Positions 33,433 to 42,762 are shown, counted from the stretch's first letter. The stretch is 64,000 nucleotides of DNA from JBOGUF01 sp050696075 (GCA_050696075.1 JBOGUF010000011.1:1-64000); one strand, 5' to 3'. Translations and numbers: made by a program. Notes: generated by a model from the letters alone, not told the origin.

Positions 33433-34473
33433 TTAGGACGACGGCGCAAAGACCAGCCGGGCAAGGGCGTCGAGGCGATCAGCCTGCTCCGCGAGCGATT
33501 CAACCTCGTCCGGGATTGCCAACCATGTTGGGAAGGGCGGAGCCGAGCAACGGCGCGTCTCATAGAGCGTACACACGCGCAACACGTCGCGCGCGTCTTG
33601 GGTGGACGTCACGGCCTCGCCGACCCGCCGTCGCGCCCGCCACGAGCGATCATGCCGCTCCCAAACCCACCACGGCGCCGCCGCCATCCTCCGCTCGACA
33701 GAGGCATCGTCCAGGTCGTTGAGCGCGCGCAGCGCATCGACCAGATCGGACCGACCACGAGCGGAGGCCAGCGCTTCAAAGCGCGTCCCGACGCGGGCCT
33801 GCGAACTGTCACGCTCGCCCCACGACTCCAGCAGCCGGACTTGGATCCACTTCGCCGCCGCGCGCACCGCCGTCGTCGCCCCCAGCGGATCCTGACGGGC
33901 CAGAGACGTCCGGACGAGCCGTTGCGCCTCGTCAACCTCTCGACGTTCCCGTGCCAGCCGGAACTCCACCACCGGCGTGCTGAACCGGTGATCCGTAAAC
34001 CAGCCGGCGAGTTTGGCCGCCAGGCCCGTTGGGTCGTACGCCGCCCGTCCGCCGTATCCCTTATCCAGGCTGTGGTACCAGCGGTCATCGGCCAGCAGCG
34101 CCGTCAGGGCCGACGCGTCCACCTCGAGCGCCCCCACGACCTCACCGCGGCTGAAAACCAGCCGCCCGACATCGAGCCCCGTCCACCACCCTTCTTCAGT
34201 CCACCGTGCCAGGATTTCGACCCGTCGCCGTTCGATCTCGGCTCCCGCCTCCTCAACCCGGTCGTCGTCGTAGATCGGCAGCAGATCGATGTCCGACAGC
34301 GGCCACGACTCCCCCCGCCCGACGCCGCCCGCCAGCACCAAACCGCGGACCCCCTCGACCGTGGCGAAGGCCGCGACCGCCTCCTCCACCCGCTTCGCCA
34401 GCACCGCCTCCCAATCGGCGAGAAACCCCGCGAACCGCCCCGGATCGCCCCGCCCTCCCAGCACATCCTCCAC
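33433..34473 (-). CDS. Nucleotidyltransferase-domain protein (aminoglycoside adenylyltransferase-like fold)
   Basis: The 346-residue protein has a minimal nucleotidyltransferase motif, VLAGGVGRGESWPLSDIDLL with the GG...DxD pattern near residue 50, followed by a long helical C-terminal domain (VRTSLARQDPLGATTAVRAA). Such proteins transfer AMP or similar groups to drugs, proteins or tRNA; the target is unknown. GTG 34473 is chosen because GGGGAG precedes it; a TTG at 34524 is in frame but poorly placed. Its TAA stop falls within a CTAACGCCGAACG repeat-like sequence. Confidence 0.72.
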   Translation of the reverse strand: MEDVLGGRGDPGRFAGFLADWEAVLAKRVEEAVAAFATVEGVRGLVLAGGVGRGESWPLSDIDLLPIYDDDRVEEAGAEIERRRVEILARWTEEGWWTGLDVGRLVFSRGEVVGALEVDASALTALLADDRWYHSLDKGYGGRAAYDPTGLAAKLAGWFTDHRFSTPVVEFRLARERREVDEAQRLVRTSLARQDPLGATTAVRAAAKWIQVRLLESWGERDSSQARVGTRFEALASARGRSDLVDALRALNDLDDASVERRMAAAPWWVWERHDRSWRARRRVGEAVTSTQDARDVLRVCTLYETRRCSAPPFPTWLAIPDEVESLAEQADRLDALARLVFAPSS

Positions 34474-34579
34474 GCCATCTCCCCGTTCCAGGAATACACC
34501 CACAGAGGCCCACAAGAGTCCCAAGCCTGACGGCCGTCAGCCGGCAGACTGCGTGATCCGCAATGAATGGCAGACCCGG

Positions 34580-34680
34580 TCCGCGGTCAGTCGGTTTTAT
34601 CCGACTTCCGGGAATGAGGCCGGGAATTGATTCCCGGACGGAGCCCGATGGCCAGAACGATCCGACCATATCCACGAACG
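34580..34680. repeat. Double-hairpin dispersed repeat, copy B
   Basis: The first stem is AGTCGG-TTTTAT-CCGACT (34589-34606) and the second is CCGGGAAT-TG-ATTCCCGG (34620-34637), followed by GGAGCCCGATGGCC and GATCCGACCAT. It aligns with copies at 14092 and 39643. The 34678-34705 tail then runs into heptamers that hold the accA stop codon. Confidence 0.7.
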
Positions 34681-34695
34681 CCGAGTGCCGAACGC

Positions 34696-35529
34696 CTACG
34701 CCTCGGTCCACGCTCCGATCCGGCGGAACTTTGCATAGCGCGCCGCGAGCAGGCGGTCGATGGCGGCGGGGTCGGCTTGGGGGTAGCTGTTCAGCAGGTC
34801 ATCGAGGTTGCGGGCGATCGCCTGGCCGACGGCCGCGATCGTGTCGTGGGGGGCGTCGTGGGCTGGGACCGGTTCCGGGATCACCTCGTCGACGATACCG
34901 AAGCTTAGGGCGTCCGTCGCCGACATGCGCATCGCCTGGGCGGCTTCGGGCGCTTTGGCGGTATCCTTCCAAAGGATGGCCGCGCACCCCTCCGGCGAGA
35001 CGACCGAGTAGACCGCGTTTTCCAGCATCAGCACCCGGTCGGCAACGCCGATCGCCAGCGCACCGCCGCTGCCTCCTTCGCCAGTGACCGTCGCCACGAT
35101 CGGGACGCGCAACGCGACCATCGTGAGCAGGCTCTCCGCGATCGCCGTGCCCTGGCCGCGCTCCTCGGCGCCAATCCCCGGCTCCGCCCCCGTCGTGTCG
35201 ATGATCGTCAACACCGGGATACCGAACTTCTCGGCGTGGCGCATGAGACGGACGGCCTTGCGGTAGCCTTCCGGCCGCGCCATGCCGAAGTTGCGAGCGA
35301 TGTTTTCCCGCGTGTTGCCGCCCTTTTGGTGGCCGAGGACCAGCACCGTGCGCTCGCCGAAGCGGGCGAGACCGCCGATCAGGGCGTGGTCGTCGCCGAA
35401 GGCGCGGTCGCCGTGCAACTCGACGAAGTCGGTCACGAGATCGTGCAGGTAGTCGAGCGTGTGCGGCCGCTCCGGCGTCCGCGCCAGCTTCACCCGTTCC
35501 CAGGCCGTCAGCGTCGCCGTTTCAACCAT
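34696..35529 (-). CDS. accA: Acetyl-CoA carboxylase carboxyltransferase, alpha subunit
   Basis: This 277-residue protein matches AccA from its ELHGDRAFGDDHALIGGLAR motif to GQGTAIAESLLTMVALRVPI, TGEGGSGGALAIGVADRVL and AYSVVSPEGCAAILWKD-type residues (here VYSVVSPEGCAAILWKD). With AccD it forms the carboxyltransferase that moves CO2 from biotin to acetyl-CoA in fatty acid synthesis. ATG 35529 overlaps the end of accD by 8 bp, so the two are translationally coupled. The protein lacks the long N-terminal helical extension of some orthologues. Its TAG stop lies at the edge of a heptamer-type repeat. Confidence 0.96.
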   Translation of the reverse strand: MVETATLTAWERVKLARTPERPHTLDYLHDLVTDFVELHGDRAFGDDHALIGGLARFGERTVLVLGHQKGGNTRENIARNFGMARPEGYRKAVRLMRHAEKFGIPVLTIIDTTGAEPGIGAEERGQGTAIAESLLTMVALRVPIVATVTGEGGSGGALAIGVADRVLMLENAVYSVVSPEGCAAILWKDTAKAPEAAQAMRMSATDALSFGIVDEVIPEPVPAHDAPHDTIAAVGQAIARNLDDLLNSYPQADPAAIDRLLAARYAKFRRIGAWTEA

Positions 35530-36445
35530 TCCCAACCTCGATCACGACCGCTTCCTCTGCCGCCTTGCCGCCTTGCCGCCTTGCCGCCCTCCCGTAGTGC
35601 CCCAGCAGCGTCACCAGCGTCGTGCGCAGCGAGCCGCGCTCGACGATGAGATCGATCATGCCGTGTTCGAGCAGAAATTCGGCGGTTTGGAACCCCTCCG
35701 GCAGCTTCTGCTTGGTGATCTGCTCGATCACCCGCGGCCCGGCGAAGCCGATCAGGGCGGCGGGTTCGGCCATGATCACGTCGGCCACCGTGGCATAGCT
35801 GGCGGTGACGCCGCCGTAGCAGGGATCGGTCAGGAGCGAGAGGTGCGGCACGCGCGCCTCGGCCAGGCGGGTGAGGCCAGCGATCGTCTTCGCCATCTGC
35901 ATGAGGGAGAAGAGGCCCTCGTGCATCCTGGCCCCGCCCGAGGCGTTGACGGTGAGGAGCGGGATGCGGCGCTCGGCGCAGCGCTCGGCGGCGCGGGTCA
36001 GCTTTTCTCCGAAGACAGACCCCATGCTGGCCCCGAGGAAGGCGAAGTCGGCGACGACGAGCGCCAGGGGTAGGCCGTCGACGGTGGCGGCGCCGGCAAC
36101 GAGCGCCTCGAGCTCACCGCTCTTTTGCTGGGTGCGGCGCAGCTTATCGGGGTACGGCCCGGAGCCGTCGGCGAAGTCGAGCGGGTCCTCCGGGCGCAGA
36201 TCGGCGTCCCACTCCTCGAACGACTCGTCGTCAGCGAGGAAGGCGATCCGCTCCCGCGCGCCCATGCGGAAATGGTGGCCGCACTTGGGGCAGACCTGGT
36301 GGTTGTGTTGGAGCTCCTTCGAGTAGACGAGCTCGTTGCAGTTGGGGCACTTGACCCAGAGATCCTCCGGGATCTGCTGATCCGGCCGTTCGTCGTCGAT
36401 CGCGACGGGCTGGAATTTGCCCTGGCGGTGGAAAAAGCCGCGCAT
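35522..36445 (-). CDS. accD: Acetyl-CoA carboxylase carboxyltransferase, beta subunit
   Basis: The 307-residue AccD has the four-cysteine zinc finger CPNCNELVY...CPKCGHHF (residues about 33-55) and the crotonase-like motifs LLTVNASGGARMHEGLFSLM and LIGFAGPRVIEQITKQKLP. It pairs with AccA, which overlaps its 3' end. ATG 36445 gives a normal-length protein; the upstream extension in frame (to 36613) is unconserved. Near the C-terminus four octamer repeats (35558-35589) encode GRAARRQGGKAAEE, which looks like a repeat expanded inside the gene's tolerant tail. Confidence 0.96.
   Translation of the reverse strand: MRGFFHRQGKFQPVAIDDERPDQQIPEDLWVKCPNCNELVYSKELQHNHQVCPKCGHHFRMGARERIAFLADDESFEEWDADLRPEDPLDFADGSGPYPDKLRRTQQKSGELEALVAGAATVDGLPLALVVADFAFLGASMGSVFGEKLTRAAERCAERRIPLLTVNASGGARMHEGLFSLMQMAKTIAGLTRLAEARVPHLSLLTDPCYGGVTASYATVADVIMAEPAALIGFAGPRVIEQITKQKLPEGFQTAEFLLEHGMIDLIVERGSLRTTLVTLLGHYGRAARRQGGKAAEEAVVIEVGNG
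35558..35589. repeat. Octamer tandem repeat inside accD tail (TGCCGCCT x4)
   Basis: Four tandem TGCCGCCT units (the last ends in C) lie within the C-terminal coding part of accD. Each unit shifts the frame, so the encoded peptide is irregular, and the copy number affects the C-terminus of AccD. Confidence 0.75.
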
Positions 36446-36710
36446 CGCCGGTCTGCTCGATCTGCCCCTGCCTGGGGCGCTGCGGTGCGGCGGAGGATTT
36501 GCGTGGAAACCGGGACCCTGGAAGTTTAGAAGCATGCCGCAAGGATCGCCCACCCCCCACGCCGGGCGCCCACGCGCGGCCGTCAGCATACGCGTTCGCG
36601 GGCGGTGGTTCAAGACCGACGCGGAGCGAAATCAGCCCTTTTACTCCGATCCGCCCGTCGCACATGCACCGTGCTACCATCTGCTTAGGTGTTCGACTGG
36701 AGGCATGATG

Positions 36711-37072
36711 ATGGCGGTCACGCACACGCCCGTTCGGATCGAAACAGACGGCAACTTCACGATCCCCGCTGAGGTCCGGCAGCGCCTCGGCATTAAGGAA
36801 GGGGATGTCGTGATCGTGACCGAAACGCCGGACGGCATGTTGGTCGCACCCCGAATCGTTGCGGTTGAACGAGCGCTGGATGAACTTGGTGAAGCAATCC
36901 GCGAGGCCGGAGTGACGCTGGAGCCTTCAACAGACGCCTCGGGCAACGAAACGACTACGACCACATCATCCACAGCGACCACGAACTCGGTCGTGCGCGG
37001 GCCTACTTCGAGGCAATTCCCGCCTGTTGGCAGGACGATCCCGAGTATCCGCTACGCGTCGAATCCTCCTGA
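36711..37072 (+). pseudogene. AbrB/MazE-type antitoxin with frameshifted C-terminus
   Basis: Starting at ATG 36711 (after CTGGAGG), the first 70 residues are a SpoVT-AbrB swapped-hairpin DNA-binding domain: FTIPAEVRQRLGIKEGDVVI, then VAPRIVAVERALDELGEAI. Past about 36922 this frame becomes low complexity (Thr/Ser runs) and continues to 37175. A different frame from about 36923 reads AFNRRLGQRNDYDHIIHSDH then RARAYFEAIPACWQDDPEYP, with a strong GC-third-codon pattern, and ends at 37072. A one-base deletion near 36922 therefore seems to have split the gene. No toxin gene is attached. The DNA-binding half may still be made. Confidence 0.6.
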
Positions 37073-37171
37073 TCCCGGATTAGCGCGTGCATTCCCGCAT
37101 CGGATGCACGACAATTGCAGCGATCTCCCCAGCCTGTCCGCGCGTCCGCGATCCGGCCAAGGAGCCCCGCC

Positions 37172-38665
37172 GTGACCAAAGTCGGCCGCAACGCCCCGTG
37201 CCCCTGCGGCAGTGGCAAGAAGTACAAGCACTGCTGCCTGCCGAAGGAGGAGCACCATCCTGTCGTTCAGTCCGACCAGGAGCCGGCCTTCCCGCTGAGT
37301 CTCGACCCGCGGGCCAGGGAGCGCGACGAGCGCACCGTGATGCAGCTTGCCGGCCGCGAAAAGTTCAAGACGGACGAGCAGTACCAGGCCTTCCTCGACT
37401 TCCTGTGGAGTTCGCCCGTCCTCCCGGCCGCGGTCCCGCCCGATACCCCGCTCGACCGCGCCCAGGACAAGGTGTACGACGCCTTCGGCGCGGTCGGCGA
37501 TCAGCGCGCCACGCTCGCCCATGAGGCTCTGGCGATCTCGCCGGATTGCGCCGACGCCTACGTGTTGCTGGCCGAGGAAACGGACGTGGCGGAGAAGGCG
37601 CTACCGCTCTACGAGCAAGGCGTCGTCGCCGCCGAGCGCCCTCGGCCCGGATTTCCGCGAGCGGTACGCGGGCACATTCTGGAGTGACCTCGACACGCGG
37701 CCCTACCTGCGCGCCCGCTTCGGAATGGCCGCCGTGCTCTCTCACCTCGACCGCCGCGACGAGGCGATCGCGATTGCCCAGGATGTGCTTGCGCTCAACC
37801 CGATTGACGACCAGGGCGTGAGCTACTTCCTGCTCAATCAGCTCCTCCTCGCCGGCCGCGACGAGGCGGCGGCGCGGATCGTCGAGGAATACGCCGACGA
37901 CCCGTCGACGCTCTGGCGCTACAACGTCGCGCTGGTCAAATACCGCTCCCTCGGCGATACCATCTTCGCCCGGCGGGCCCTTCTCGACGCCCGCGCTGCC
38001 AACCCGCTCATCATCCCGTACATCCTCGGCGACAAAAAGCCGCCAAAGAGGCCGCCGAAGGATCTCGATCGCCTCATCGACGAGTACGACGCGATGCTCT
38101 ACACGTCGACCATGACCGACGCCTGGCGCAACACCCCCGGCGCGATCAATTGGGTCCGCCGCGCGATCAAGGAGGCGGACCATGTCCCGCCCGAGCTTGC
38201 CGCCCGCCAGACCGGCCCGCGTTTTTACCTCAACGGCTGGGACGAGGTCGATGCCCGTCGCTGCCCCGATTGCGACACGCGTACCCGCGCCCGCGACCAG
38301 TTTCTGGCAATCTTGGTGGAGCCAAAGTGGCTGCTGGTGTCGCAGGTGCCCGGCCGCTGCTGCGCCTCCTGTGGTCTGCTCACCGTCCACGAATGGGATG
38401 TGCAGGGCGCCGTTACCGACAAGCTGAGCCAGGATGCCCCCGCCGATGCGGACAAGCCGTTTGTGGTGCTCGGCGTCATCGCCGACGAGCTGATGCGCGA
38501 CCGCCTCGACGCCCCGCTCGATCCCGAATGGGCGATGACCCACGTCGAAGCCTTCCGCGAGTTCTTCCAGCCGGAGGACGATGGGGATCTCGACCTCGAC
38601 CTTGGCTCGACCAGTCCCAGGACCTGCTCGGACCGGTTATGCTCCTCCCGCCCGGCCGCCCGTGA
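37172..38665 (+). pseudogene. SEC-C zinc-motif protein with helical repeats, frameshifted
   Basis: GTG 37172 opens KVGRNAPCPCGSGKKYKHCC, the SEC-C zinc-binding motif found at the end of SecA and in many stand-alone proteins, followed by helical TPR-like sequence. At about 37637 one extra base breaks the frame. Reading on in the shifted frame gives ALGPDFRERYAGTFWSDLDT and then about 320 residues, including CPDCDTRTRA and CCASCGLLTVHEWD, a second zinc-binding pair. Near 38600-38620 another shift probably leads to LDQSQDLLGPVMLLPPGRP-stop at 38665. Real decay or two sequence errors are both possible; function is unknown. Confidence 0.6.
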
Positions 38666-38688
38666 GCCGGTGAACGAGGGGAGAAACG

Positions 38689-39498
38689 ATGAGTTTGATC
38701 GGGTCGACCAGCCTCGGATGGGGCGACGCTTCGCTGCGCGAGGTCTTCCAGAACCTCAGCGAAATCGGCGCCGAGTGCGTCGAACTCAACGCCAAGCCCG
38801 GCCACCACGGCGGGCTGACACTGGACGACGAGACCATTCCGCGGGCGCGCGCCTGGGCGGACGAGGCAGGGCTGGAGATCGTCAGCGTCGCCGGCTACAA
38901 CGACTTCGCCCAAACCGACCGCGCCGCGCTGCAACCGGAGGTCGAGCGGCTGCTGGATGCCTGCCGGATCGCGTCGGCGCTCGGCGTGCCGCTGGTTCGC
39001 GCCTTCGTGGGCGACGCCAAGCCCGGCGTGACGCTGGAGAGCGCCTGGCCGGCCTTCGTCGAGGGTTTTCAGCTAGCCCTGCCCGAGGCCGAGCGGCTGG
39101 GTGTGACGCTGGCCGCGGAGAACCACGGCCGTCTGCTCAACGACGGCCCGACCCTGGTGCGCTTGGTCGAGGAGGTCGGTTCGCCCTCCTTGCGGATCAC
39201 CATCGACACCGGCAACTTCTGCTGGGCTGGACATAACCTGGAGCAGGCGAAAGCCGACTACGCCGCGGTGCTGCCGCATGTGGTCAACGTCCATATCAAG
39301 GATGGGGTCTGGCACGACGGCGGCTTTGCCTTCGTCCCGGCCGGTGACGGCGAACTGCCCCTGACTGACCTCTTCGCCGACCTTGCCGCCCAAGGCTACG
39401 ACGGCGCGGTCTGTAGCGAGTTCGAAGGCGCCGGCGACTTCCGCGAGGGCACCCAACGCGGCATCGCCTACCTGAAAGCCGTGAGCCGTGAGCCGTGA
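38689..39498 (+). CDS. Sugar phosphate isomerase/epimerase (xylose isomerase-like TIM barrel)
   Basis: The 269-residue protein matches the AP-endonuclease-2/xylose isomerase-like barrel: VTLAAENHGRLLNDGPTLVR with the metal Glu near residue 145, RITIDTGNFCW near 178, VVNVHIKDG near 205 and AVCSEFEGAGD near 243. These Glu/Asp/His residues bind the metal in hexulose isomerases and epimerases. It likely acts on a sugar or polyol fed by the transport and glycosidase genes downstream. ATG 38689 follows GAGGGGAGA. Its last residues (AVSREP) and the stop lie within an eight-unit heptamer array. Confidence 0.82.
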   Translation: MSLIGSTSLGWGDASLREVFQNLSEIGAECVELNAKPGHHGGLTLDDETIPRARAWADEAGLEIVSVAGYNDFAQTDRAALQPEVERLLDACRIASALGVPLVRAFVGDAKPGVTLESAWPAFVEGFQLALPEAERLGVTLAAENHGRLLNDGPTLVRLVEEVGSPSLRITIDTGNFCWAGHNLEQAKADYAAVLPHVVNVHIKDGVWHDGGFAFVPAGDGELPLTDLFADLAAQGYDGAVCSEFEGAGDFREGTQRGIAYLKAVSREP

Positions 39499-39538
39499 GC
39501 CGTCAGCCGTCAGCCGTTAGCCATTAGGCGTTAGGCGT
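39483..39538. repeat. Eight-unit heptamer array containing the isomerase stop codon
   Basis: The units are GAGCCGT x3, CAGCCGT x2, TAGCCAT and TAGGCGT x2, exactly in 7-bp register. The TGA stop of the upstream gene is at 39496-39498, inside the array. The rest of the 339-bp gap up to 39837 holds copy C of the double-hairpin repeat and a short AT-richer stretch. Confidence 0.85.
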
Positions 39539-39642
39539 ACGGACTGATTGTAGGGACGTGATTCATCGCGCCCTGGTTCGAATGCACCGGCGTCGGCAAT
39601 CAGATCAGGACGCGATGACGGCGTTTCCCCAATTATTCCGCA

Positions 39643-39745
39643 TATGCGGTTCGCCGTCAGTCGGCTTGAGCCGACTTCCGTCACTGAGCCCGGGAATTGA
39701 TTCCCGGGCGAGGTCCGATGACCGCCATGGTCCGATCATTTCGAA
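39643..39745. repeat. Double-hairpin dispersed repeat, copy C
   Basis: Stem 1 is AGTCGGCT-TG-AGCCGACT (39659-39676) and stem 2 is GCCCGGGAAT-TG-ATTCCCGGGC (39688-39709), followed by GGTCCGATGACC and ATGGTCCGATC. This is the best-preserved of the three copies. Confidence 0.75.
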
Positions 39746-39837
39746 GAGCGCCATCATCACGCCCCTACAAAATCGATATCCTCTTGGGTTATCATACAAC
39801 CGATTTTGCCTGGGAATCGGGAAGGAACATCCTCCGC

Positions 39838-40620
39838 ATGTCGTATGACGTCGCCGCCCTCTATCGATCGGCGAATGGCCGCCGTTTGCACGAACGGGTC
39901 GTGCAGCGGGTGGCGCGCCAGATCGTGCGCGGCGAGCTGCAACCGGGAGCAACCCTGCCGCCCGAAGCGGAATTGGCACTGCGCTTCGACGTCAGCCGGA
40001 CGGTCGTCCGGGAGGCCGCCCGCATCCTGGTCGCCAAGGGCCTGGTGACCGTCAAGCACGGCCGGGGCATGACCGTCCAACCCCCGGATCGTTGGGACTA
40101 CCTCGATCCCCTCGTCCTCTTCGAGCAGGTCCGCGGCGGTCGTGGTCAGGATCTGCTCAACGAGTTGCTGGAGGTGCGGCGCCTGCTCGAAGGCGAGGCG
40201 GCCGCGCTCGCCGCCCAACGGCGGACCGACCAAGACGTGGACGCATTGCGGCAGATGCTGGCGGAGATGGACGCGACGCTTGATGACCCGGACCGCTTCA
40301 CGCGCGTCGACATCGCGTTCCACGACGCGATCATGGCCGCGGCCCAGAACCGGCTGCTGCGAGAGGCGCTGCGGCCGGTGGCGGGCATCCTCACCGTCGG
40401 GCGGACCCTGACCTCGCGGGTGCTGCCCGGCGCGCCCGAGCGCTCCCAGCAGGGTCATCAGGAGATCCTGGCCGCCATCGTCGCCGGCGACCCCGAGGTC
40501 GCCCGCCTCTCGATGCGCCGCCACATCCTCCAGTTCGAGGACAACATCCGTTCGGTCTTGCAACAGGATGGACCGCCCGAACTCGAGCCGCTGATCGACG
40601 CTCTGGCCGACGGCGTCTAG
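39838..40620 (+). CDS. GntR-family (FadR/FCD type) transcriptional regulator
   Basis: The 260-residue protein has an N-terminal winged helix (GELQPGATLPPEAELALRFD, then VSRTVVREAARILVAKGLV) and an FCD ligand-binding domain with the metal-type residues D...H in RVDIAFHDAIMAAAQNRLL and a late HQEILAAIVAGD, RRHILQFE. FCD regulators usually sense sugar acids or carboxylates and repress nearby catabolic genes. ATG 39838 is chosen because an earlier in-frame start adds repeat-derived residues. The promoter of the ABC operon, with a palindrome at its start site, lies 100-160 bp after its stop, so it is the natural candidate repressor. Confidence 0.87.
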   Translation: MSYDVAALYRSANGRRLHERVVQRVARQIVRGELQPGATLPPEAELALRFDVSRTVVREAARILVAKGLVTVKHGRGMTVQPPDRWDYLDPLVLFEQVRGGRGQDLLNELLEVRRLLEGEAAALAAQRRTDQDVDALRQMLAEMDATLDDPDRFTRVDIAFHDAIMAAAQNRLLREALRPVAGILTVGRTLTSRVLPGAPERSQQGHQEILAAIVAGDPEVARLSMRRHILQFEDNIRSVLQQDGPPELEPLIDALADGV

Positions 40621-40713
40621 GACCCATTCCGCCCCCCCCTGCTGCGCCATGCCGCGCACCGACATCGCTCATCGGGGCCGCACCTCCGCCCGATCGCCCT
40701 CGTCGATCAAAGA

Positions 40714-40779
40714 AGAACGGGCGTTCTATTGACGCAGTCGCCCTGTTTCACTACAATTGTTATATAATCACCATATAAC
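40714..40779 (+). promoter_or_regulatory. Promoter and operators of the sugar ABC operon
   Basis: TTGACG (40729-40734) and TACAAT (40752-40757) are spaced by 17 bp. AGAACG-GG-CGTTCT (40714-40727) is a palindrome just upstream of the -35. GTTATAT-AATCACC-ATATAAC (40759-40779), with perfect 7-bp arms, covers the expected start site. The second site is placed for repression, probably by the adjacent GntR protein; the first could bind another regulator. Confidence 0.7.
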
Positions 40780-40880
40780 TGCCATGTGAATCTCTCCGGC
40801 GGCACGAGGCCGAGTTCATAGTAAGCGCAATCCTTCGGGTTGGCCGTTCAGCGGACGATGAGCGAGCAGGGGTAGGAACG

Positions 40881-41852
40881 TTGTCCACGCTCAGGCGGGT
40901 GGCTCAATCGGCGGATGCCCGGCTCGGTGCTCTCAGGACGGGTCACGGGTTCAAGGCGCGTCAGGCGCTTGACGGCTACCTGTTCGCGGCGCCCGCGATC
41001 CTGGGGCTGCTGATCTTTACCGCGTACCCCATCGTCTACACGTTCTACCTAAGCTTCACGGAGTACAACATTGTCGATCCTCCGGACTTCGTGGGCCTGC
41101 GGAACTACCGCAAGCTGCTCGGCGAAGACCTGTTCCAAAAGGCGCTGACGCTGACGATCTACTACAGCGCGCTCACCATCCCGTTGACATTGGTCGTCGG
41201 CTTCTTGGTCGCCATCCTCATGAACCAGAAGGTGCGCGGGATTGCCTTCTTCCGCACCATCTGGTACCTGCCCAGCCTCGTTCCCGCCGCCGCCGCCGCC
41301 GCGCTGTGGCGCTGGGTCCTGAACTACGACTTTGGGCTGCTCAACAACGTGCTCCTCGACCTCGGCCTGCCCGCTCCCGGCTGGTTGATCGAGCCGAGGT
41401 GGACGATCCCTCTGCTGGCGTCGGTCAGCCTCTGGACGGGCCTGGGCGGGGTGATGCTCATCTTTCTCGCCGGACTGCAGGGAGTACCGGCGCACCTGTA
41501 CGAGGCGGCTCAGCTCGACGGCGCCAATGCGTGGCAGCGCTTTCGCCAGGTTACGATCCCGATGATGTCCCCGGTCATCTTCTTCAACCTGATCCTCAAC
41601 ATCATCGGCTCGTTCCAAGCGTTCACCATTGTCTACCTGATCTATACGCCCACCGGAGGCAGCGGCAGCGTCGGTCCGAGCGACTCGGCGATGCTCTATC
41701 TGGTCTACCTGTACCGGACCGGCTTCCAATATTTTCGGGTGGGCGACGCTGCCGCGCTCTCCTGGATGCTCTTCCTGGTCATCGTGGCACTGACGCTGGT
41801 GACGTTTCGGTTCCAGCGCCGATGGGTCTATTACGAGGCGGACGTGAGGTAG
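40881..41852 (+). CDS. Sugar ABC transporter permease (MalF/UgpA type)
   Basis: This 323-residue membrane protein has six predicted helices, beginning LFAAPAILGLLIFTAYPIVY, and the EAA loop YEAAQLDGANAWQRFRQVTI near residue 210 that docks the ATPase. It forms the channel with the next gene's product. The TTG start at 40881 follows GGGGTAGGAA. It is the first gene of an operon with a second permease and a binding protein, and no ATPase gene is in the operon. Confidence 0.92.
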   Translation: MSTLRRVAQSADARLGALRTGHGFKARQALDGYLFAAPAILGLLIFTAYPIVYTFYLSFTEYNIVDPPDFVGLRNYRKLLGEDLFQKALTLTIYYSALTIPLTLVVGFLVAILMNQKVRGIAFFRTIWYLPSLVPAAAAAALWRWVLNYDFGLLNNVLLDLGLPAPGWLIEPRWTIPLLASVSLWTGLGGVMLIFLAGLQGVPAHLYEAAQLDGANAWQRFRQVTIPMMSPVIFFNLILNIIGSFQAFTIVYLIYTPTGGSGSVGPSDSAMLYLVYLYRTGFQYFRVGDAAALSWMLFLVIVALTLVTFRFQRRWVYYEADVR

Positions 41853-41856
41853 ACCG

Positions 41857-42762
41857 ATGCCAGCCGTGCCGATGCTTCTGCCGCAGGAACGGACACGGGC
41901 CGCGCGCCGCAACCGGTTCGGGCAGCGGGCGCGCCAGCGCACCGGCCAAGCGATCGCCTATGCGCTGCTGACGCTAGGCGGTGCGGTGATGCTCTCCCCC
42001 TTCGCCTGGCTGGTCAGCAGCTCGCTGAAGGGTCCGGAGGAGATCTTTCTCCTTCCACCCGAGTGGATTCCGCCTTCCCCGCGATGGAGCAACTATTCGG
42101 AGGTGCTCTCGAAGCTCCCGTTCTTCCAGTACCTCCGCAACACGCTCGTGATCACCTTCGGGGCCATGATCGGTCAGGTGCTGACGTCCGCCATCTGCGC
42201 GTTCGCCTTTGCCCGGCTCCGCTGGCCGGGGCGTGATCTGCTGTTCGCCGTGCTCCTCGCGACGATCATGGTGCCATACACGGTGACGCTGATCCCCACG
42301 TTTATCCTGTTCAAGACCTTCGGCTGGCTGGATACGTTCCTGCCCCTCATCGTGCCGTACTGGTTCGGCGGCGGGCCATTCTTCATCTTCCTGCTGCGGC
42401 AATTCTTCCGCACCATTCCAATGGAGCTCGACGAGTCGGCACGGCTCGACGGCGCCAGCTCGTGGCGGATCTTCTGGGAGATCGTCCTGCCGCTCGCCAA
42501 GCCGGCGCTCGCGGTCGTCACCGTCCTCTCCTTCCTGGCGCACTGGAACGACTTCTTTGGGCCCCTGGTCTACCTCTCTTCGGCCGACAACCGGACGCTC
42601 GCGCTCGGCCTAGCGGCATTGCAGGGCCTCGCCTGGGGGCGGGACATGACCCACCTCGTGATGGCGGTTTCCGTCATCATGATCACGCCGATCATCGTGC
42701 TCTTCTTCGTCGCGCAGCGCACGTTTATCCAAGGGATCGTGCTCACGGGCATCAAGGGTTAG
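41857..42762 (+). CDS. Sugar ABC transporter permease (MalG/UgpE type)
   Basis: The 301-residue protein has six helices and the EAA motif DESARLDGASSWRIFWEIVL near residue 195, typical of the MalG-type partner. It starts 4 bp after the previous stop. With the upstream permease and the downstream Tat-exported binding protein it makes a CUT1 carbohydrate importer that must borrow an ATPase, for example the MsmK-like protein at 60218-61342. Confidence 0.93.
   Translation: MPAVPMLLPQERTRAARRNRFGQRARQRTGQAIAYALLTLGGAVMLSPFAWLVSSSLKGPEEIFLLPPEWIPPSPRWSNYSEVLSKLPFFQYLRNTLVITFGAMIGQVLTSAICAFAFARLRWPGRDLLFAVLLATIMVPYTVTLIPTFILFKTFGWLDTFLPLIVPYWFGGGPFFIFLLRQFFRTIPMELDESARLDGASSWRIFWEIVLPLAKPALAVVTVLSFLAHWNDFFGPLVYLSSADNRTLALGLAALQGLAWGRDMTHLVMAVSVIMITPIIVLFFVAQRTFIQGIVLTGIKG

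Noticed and set aside
38689..39236. Continuation of the SEC-C reading frame across the whole sugar isomerase gene.
   Set aside because: The isomerase frame has complete barrel motifs and its own ribosome site; the SEC-C frame becomes Arg-rich shadow there.
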